This document shows, piece after piece, positions 6,681-10,052 of a DNA stretch of 10,052 nucleotides. This stretch comes from Scybalousia_A sp964542225 (lineage in GTDB: Bacteria > Bacteroidota > Bacteroidia > Bacteroidales > P3). The number at the start of each line of letters is the position of its first letter. The stretch's first letter is position 1. The notes beneath the pieces are model-generated. The model was given only the letters and a program-made list of their open reading frames with translations, did not search any database and was not told the DNA's origin. A program made the translations under genes and the position numbers. The stretch spans positions 1-10,052 of the forward strand of contig CAZITO010000079.1 in assembly GCA_964542225.1 (NCBI GenBank). The letters are read 5' to 3'.

Positions 6681-7616
6681 CTAACTAAAAAGGGAAAATT
6701 GCTGTTTATGTGTTGTTTTTGAAGAATCATTAACAAAACCTAATATTGCATTTGCTATAAACTTTCCTAAATTTACGGGAACTGCATTTCCTATCATCTG
6801 TTCTACATCTGTTTTTGTACCTATAAATTCAAAATCTTTTGGAAATGTTTGTATCATACTTCTTTCTTTTGTGGTTAAAGCCCTTACATCACTTAAAGAT
6901 ATCACAGGGTCTGATTTGTGTAAATAATAACCACTTGGTATCGGTCTGTTTACCCCCCTAATAGTTGGACTCGGCTCATAAATACTAAAAATTCCTCGCC
7001 TCGCGTAACTTCTTGGATGTCTATAATAATACTCTACTCCTAACGAATTGCCAAAATAATCATATAATGTCATTGGTTTTGTAGCCTGATTGTTTTTTAA
7101 ATAGTAATGTAAAAAATCATCTGCTTCACCTTGACAACCAACAAGAATAAATCTCTTTCTTTTTTGAGGGACACCACACAGACTAGCATCTAATATCATC
7201 CCTGTTAAACCATATCCAGCAACTTTAAATATCCGTTTAGCTATTTGTAACTTTTTTGTTCTAATAATACGGTCTACATTTTCCATAACAAACCATTTGG
7301 GCTTTACAATAGAAACTATTTCAGCATATGATACAGTTAAATCCCCCCTACCATTATTTTCATCCCTTTTTCCTGCAGAAGAAAAATCTTGACACGGGGG
7401 ACCTCCAATGATAATATCAGGGGTAAAATTTTCTATGATTTTACTAACAAGGTGTACATTACTCAAATCTGTCTGTATAACGGTATGATGTAAATTTTTT
7501 TTATATACATCTATTGCTTTATCCCAATTGTCAAAAGCCGCTTCTATTTCAAATCCCGCCTTTTGAAAACCAAGTGATAAACCTCCACAACCCGCAAATA
7601 AATCAACAACTCTCAT
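6681..7616 (-). CDS. Type II DNA (cytosine-5) methyltransferase
   Basis: Methylates cytosine at C5 using S-adenosylmethionine, protecting DNA from the partner endonuclease. All core motifs are seen over 311 residues: motif I DLFAGCGGLSLGF (5-17), motif IV GGPPCQDFS with catalytic C75, motif VI ENV (112-114), motif VIII QKRKRF (151-156), motif IX around RALTTKERSMIQTFP (245-259), and motif X GNAVPVNLGKFIANAI (276-291). The target-recognition region is short (about 165-240) and contains HPRSYARRGIFSIYEPSP (200-217). Length and this region resemble, from memory, methyltransferases of the HgiDI/HindV group (GRCGYC). The start overlaps the endonuclease stop in an ATGA, implying translational coupling. 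The C-terminal tail (298-311) is Ser/Thr/Gln-rich and nonconserved in appearance. Probably acquired with the endonuclease. Confidence 0.95.
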   Translation of the reverse strand: MRVVDLFAGCGGLSLGFQKAGFEIEAAFDNWDKAIDVYKKNLHHTVIQTDLSNVHLVSKIIENFTPDIIIGGPPCQDFSSAGKRDENNGRGDLTVSYAEIVSIVKPKWFVMENVDRIIRTKKLQIAKRIFKVAGYGLTGMILDASLCGVPQKRKRFILVGCQGEADDFLHYYLKNNQATKPMTLYDYFGNSLGVEYYYRHPRSYARRGIFSIYEPSPTIRGVNRPIPSGYYLHKSDPVISLSDVRALTTKERSMIQTFPKDFEFIGTKTDVEQMIGNAVPVNLGKFIANAILGFVNDSSKTTHKQQFSLFS

Positions 7617-8677
7617 AGTTCAAATAAATTTGGTGAATTATAAATAATGGCATCAAATCTTCTTTCAGGACTCAATAAGTTTTGTCCTCCTCCGAGTATA
7701 ATGTTTTTAATTTCACTTTTTGTAATCCTTGGAGTTAATAATTCTACAGATTCTAAAAACGGATGAGTTACATTGCCATTAACAGAAAAAGCTTTGTCAT
7801 TTTTAGTATTAAACGAAAGCAAATCAATAATTTCATTTGCATTAAAATATCCAAACTTGGAAAAATCGTACAACATTTTAATCAACCATATTAATGTTCG
7901 TTCTTTTCGTCCAATATGTGTTGGCAAATGTCCCGTATTTGAAGCAAATAAATGTATTAATGATAGATTACTCCAAACAAACACATCTAAACAATTATCA
8001 GATAATATTGAACTTTTCCCTTTTGTTTTCCAAATCGGTTGTACAATCAAGGGAGTTTGCATATCATAACAAACTTTTGAAATTTTATCTACTATTGATA
8101 AGAATTTTTGATAATGATTTAAAATTAGTTTTTCATTAGTCCAATCAAAGTGTTCTATATCACAAAAAATATTTTTTAATATTTTTCTCCTATCTTTAAT
8201 AAAGAAACATTCTGCGATAGTACAAGCTAAATACGAAATCGTATCTGGTCTAACAACAATTTCACAACTATATTTTTCCTCTGTAAGTTCACAAGTTGAA
8301 TTATCCGGAAGAGCTGTTAATTTTATTTCCAACCCCTTTAAACAACCATTTTTAGAAAAGTCTTGAGTAACTAAATCTATTCTAGGTATATAACCTTTAT
8401 AAAATTTTTGAAAAGGAGTGTAGATACTTTCAAAAGCATAAAAAATATTATCGTCCAATGCTGACAAACCCAACAACTCTTTTTGAGAAATATTTGTATG
8501 ATAAATTTCATTACTACTATTGGTTTTAATATAAACACATTTTAAATTTCTGCTCTCCATATAAGCAACCAAAGCTATTGGGAAAGAACTATTAAATTGA
8601 TTTTTACCCCAAGCCTCCTTTTTAGAGAAATCTCTATTAGAATTTTTAATACCAAATAATGATGACTTAGTCCTCAT
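7613..8677 (-). CDS. Type II restriction endonuclease, probably HindVP/HgiDI family
   Basis: A 354-residue protein directly upstream of, and overlapping, a cytosine methyltransferase gene, so almost certainly its restriction partner. The N-terminus (FGIKNSNRDFSKKEAWGKNQ, 8-27, then FNSSFPIALVAYM) recalls the HindVP/HgiDI family, whose members cut GRCGYC; this is from memory, without a search. A PD-(D/E)XK-type centre is plausible: D101 in PRIDLV, then E117 and K119 in GLEIKLTALPDNST, with nearby acidic and Gln residues (E139, Q213). The gene starts 21 bases after the mannose-1-phosphate guanylyltransferase stop. Sampled 60-base blocks at 7861 and 8461 have 17 and 16 G+C, against 22 at 9061 and 20 at 5461, mildly lower than neighbours and in keeping with transfer. 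The reading frame is intact. Specificity is the least certain point. Confidence 0.78.
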   Translation of the reverse strand: MRTKSSLFGIKNSNRDFSKKEAWGKNQFNSSFPIALVAYMESRNLKCVYIKTNSSNEIYHTNISQKELLGLSALDDNIFYAFESIYTPFQKFYKGYIPRIDLVTQDFSKNGCLKGLEIKLTALPDNSTCELTEEKYSCEIVVRPDTISYLACTIAECFFIKDRRKILKNIFCDIEHFDWTNEKLILNHYQKFLSIVDKISKVCYDMQTPLIVQPIWKTKGKSSILSDNCLDVFVWSNLSLIHLFASNTGHLPTHIGRKERTLIWLIKMLYDFSKFGYFNANEIIDLLSFNTKNDKAFSVNGNVTHPFLESVELLTPRITKSEIKNIILGGGQNLLSPERRFDAIIYNSPNLFEL

Positions 8678-8698
8678 AACACGTTTATTTCTCTTGTT

Positions 8699-9790
8699 TT
8701 ACAAGTATTCTGAGCCTTTGCTTACTTCTACGTCTGTTAAAAATTGTTTTATTCTTTGCTCTTGTTCTTTTTTGCAAATCATAAGTTCATCATTGGATTC
8801 TGCCACTATATAGCCATCCAATCCTTGCAAAACAACAAGTTTATCTTTCGGCATATTGATTATGCAATTTTTTGTATCATAAACCATAACATTTTTGCCT
8901 ATGATACTGTTTTTGTTTTCGTCCTTTTCTCTAACATTGTAAAGAGCCTGCCAAGTACCCACATCACTCCAACCAAATTCGGAAGGTATAACATAAACAT
9001 TTCCCGCTTTTTCCATTACTCCATAATCAATGGATATGGATGTGCAGGAAGTATAAGCTTCGCTTATAAATGTTTCCTCCTTGTCTGTGTTGTAGTTGTC
9101 TTTGCCTGCAAGAAAAATATTATAAACCTCAGGCAAATACTTTTCAAGAGCCTTATTTATGGATTGCAATGACCAAACAAAAATACCCGCATTCCAAAGA
9201 AAATCACCGCTTTCAATAAATTTTTCTGCCATTTGCAAGTCGGGTTTTTCGGTAAAGAGTTTTACTTTTTTTATATCTTTGTCTTTTGGAATAAAATCTT
9301 GAGAATTGTATTGTATATAACCGTAACCCGTATTTGGGTAACTTGGTTTTATACCTAAGGTTACCAATACATCGTTTTCTTTTGTTACATTCAAAGCCTT
9401 TTCCACCGTTCTTACAAACTCCTCTTCGTTAAGAATCAAATGGTCTGAAGCGGCAACAATAATATTTGCATTCTCATTTATGGTGCCTATTTTAAAATTG
9501 GCGTATGTAATACAAGGTGCTGTATTTCTTCTTGTCGGCTCGGTTACTATACATTTGTCTTCTATTCCTTTGAGTTGCTGTTTTACCAAATTCCTGTACA
9601 AAGAACTTGTTACTATGTATATATTCTCCTGTGGACATATTTTTTGCATTCTTCTGTAGGTCATCTGTATAAGGCTTTCACCCACACCCAAAACATCCAA
9701 AAACTGCTTTGGTTTGCTCGTCCTACTCATAGGCCAAAATCTACTGCCTATACCTCCTGCCATAATTACGCAGTAATTATTTCTATCCAT
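8699..9790 (-). CDS. manC: Mannose-1-phosphate guanylyltransferase
   Basis: Makes GDP-mannose from mannose 1-phosphate and GTP, feeding capsule, O-antigen, glycoprotein or GDP-fucose synthesis in the cytosol. The nucleotidyltransferase signature MAGGIGSRFWPMSRTSKPKQ is at 10-29. Other family segments are EPTRRNTAP (84-92), ASDHLI (114-119), GYGYIQY (155-161), FTEKP (179-183), LWNAGIFVW (198-206), SIDYGVMEK (253-261) and GWSDVGTW (273-280). At 363 residues it has only the guanylyltransferase part and a short beta-helix-like C-terminus. The phosphomannose-isomerase cupin domain of the bifunctional ManC/AlgA enzymes (about 470 residues) is absent. No other sugar-nucleotide gene is nearby. It may be cotranscribed with the restriction-modification genes 21 bases downstream, since no terminator lies between. 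Confidence 0.93.
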   Translation of the reverse strand: MDRNNYCVIMAGGIGSRFWPMSRTSKPKQFLDVLGVGESLIQMTYRRMQKICPQENIYIVTSSLYRNLVKQQLKGIEDKCIVTEPTRRNTAPCITYANFKIGTINENANIIVAASDHLILNEEEFVRTVEKALNVTKENDVLVTLGIKPSYPNTGYGYIQYNSQDFIPKDKDIKKVKLFTEKPDLQMAEKFIESGDFLWNAGIFVWSLQSINKALEKYLPEVYNIFLAGKDNYNTDKEETFISEAYTSCTSISIDYGVMEKAGNVYVIPSEFGWSDVGTWQALYNVREKDENKNSIIGKNVMVYDTKNCIINMPKDKLVVLQGLDGYIVAESNDELMICKKEQEQRIKQFLTDVEVSKGSEYL

Positions 9791-9834
9791 TATTGTTTAT
9801 TTTACTTTATTACCTTATTTTTTTATTACAAATA

Positions 9835-9842
9835 CAAAAGTA
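9835..9842 (-). promoter_or_regulatory. Possible -7 box for manC
   Basis: TACTTTTG on the minus strand (9842-9835) matches TAnnTTTG and lies 45 bases upstream of the manC ATG. No TTTG is found about 20 bases further upstream, so only half of the promoter is supported. A second match, TAGATTTG at 9880-9873, also lacks a -33 partner. Confidence 0.35.
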
Positions 9843-9940
9843 ATATATTTTTTGCTTATACTTTTTCTTTTACAAATCTAAATTTCAACCATAATATTTA
9901 TAAAATGATTTACCACACATTTCAACTTACACCAACCCAT

Positions 9941-10052
9941 AAAAGTAATGGCTTTGCCCTTATAAAACACCCAATGGGTGCGGCTTTGCTCCATATAAAA
10001 ACAGGCTTAAAGAAAGCCAAAAAGTAACGGCTTTGCCCAATAAAACAGGCTG
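9941..10052. repeat. Cluster of short imperfect repeats, runs off right edge
   Basis: Three imperfect direct copies share the core GGCTTTGC (starting at 9950, 9982 and 10029). The first and third are the closest: AAAAGTAA, one variable base, GGCTTTGCCC, then ATAAAACA. The second and third also share ATAAAA(A)CAGGCT. Between them lie a hairpin CACCC-AAT-GGGTG (9968-9980) and a hairpin GGCTT/AAGCC (10004-10018). Spacing is irregular (32 and 47 bases), unlike a CRISPR array. It resembles a noncoding interspersed repeat family. Confidence 0.6.

Noticed and set aside
8693..8705. Small hairpin CTTGT-TTT-ACAAG over the manC stop codon
   Set aside because: Only 5 bp, with no T-run on the leftward side; not a credible terminator.
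8744..9172. 142-codon plus-strand open frame
   Set aside because: Lies wholly antisense to manC, whose motifs are intact, and is rich in Phe, Ile and Tyr as expected for a shadow frame.
9575..10027. 150-codon plus-strand open frame
   Set aside because: Its first half is antisense to manC and its end is the repeat cluster; composition is not protein-like and no domain is visible.
9941..10052. CRISPR array
   Set aside because: Repeats are short and imperfect, spacing is irregular (32 and 47 bases), and no cas gene is near.

Overview
The window is AT-rich DNA that looks chromosomal and probably comes from a member of the Bacteroidota, most likely Bacteroidales. Three things point there: the short 306-residue SerA with a TPKKMGAQT motif, promoter-like sites of the phylum's own type (TTTG, about 20 bases, then TAnnTTTG), and start codons preceded by A-rich sequence rather than a clear Shine-Dalgarno. 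The species cannot be named from this.

Layout. Bases 1-333 hold no gene but three strong hairpins and a leftward promoter candidate. A serA-type dehydrogenase (minus, 334-1254) is divergent from an ECF sigma factor (plus, 1464-2075). The sigma gene is followed 16 bases later by a 52-residue lipoprotein gene (2092-2250) and a terminator. Then comes a tight minus-strand block, read asnS (6347-4941), rpoN (4930-3455), M23/LysM peptidase (3448-2336), with gaps of 10 and 6 bases and a good promoter just upstream of asnS. After a 333-base gap lies a type II restriction-modification pair, also minus: endonuclease (8677-7613) overlapping a C5-cytosine methyltransferase (7616-6681) by 4 bases. It sits 21 bases downstream of a mannose-1-phosphate guanylyltransferase gene (9790-8699). 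The last 110 bases contain a cluster of short imperfect repeats that runs off the window.

Most genes are housekeeping: serine synthesis, Asn-tRNA charging, sigma-54 transcription, cell-wall hydrolysis and GDP-mannose supply. The accessory part is the restriction-modification pair. The endonuclease resembles, from memory, the HindVP/HgiDI family (GRCGYC), and the methyltransferase has the matching size and a compatible target-recognition region. The least described items are the small lipoprotein behind the ECF sigma gene, the leftward promoter that faces a hairpin at the left edge, and the repeat cluster at the right edge. I found no tRNA, rRNA, CRISPR array, transposase or phage gene.
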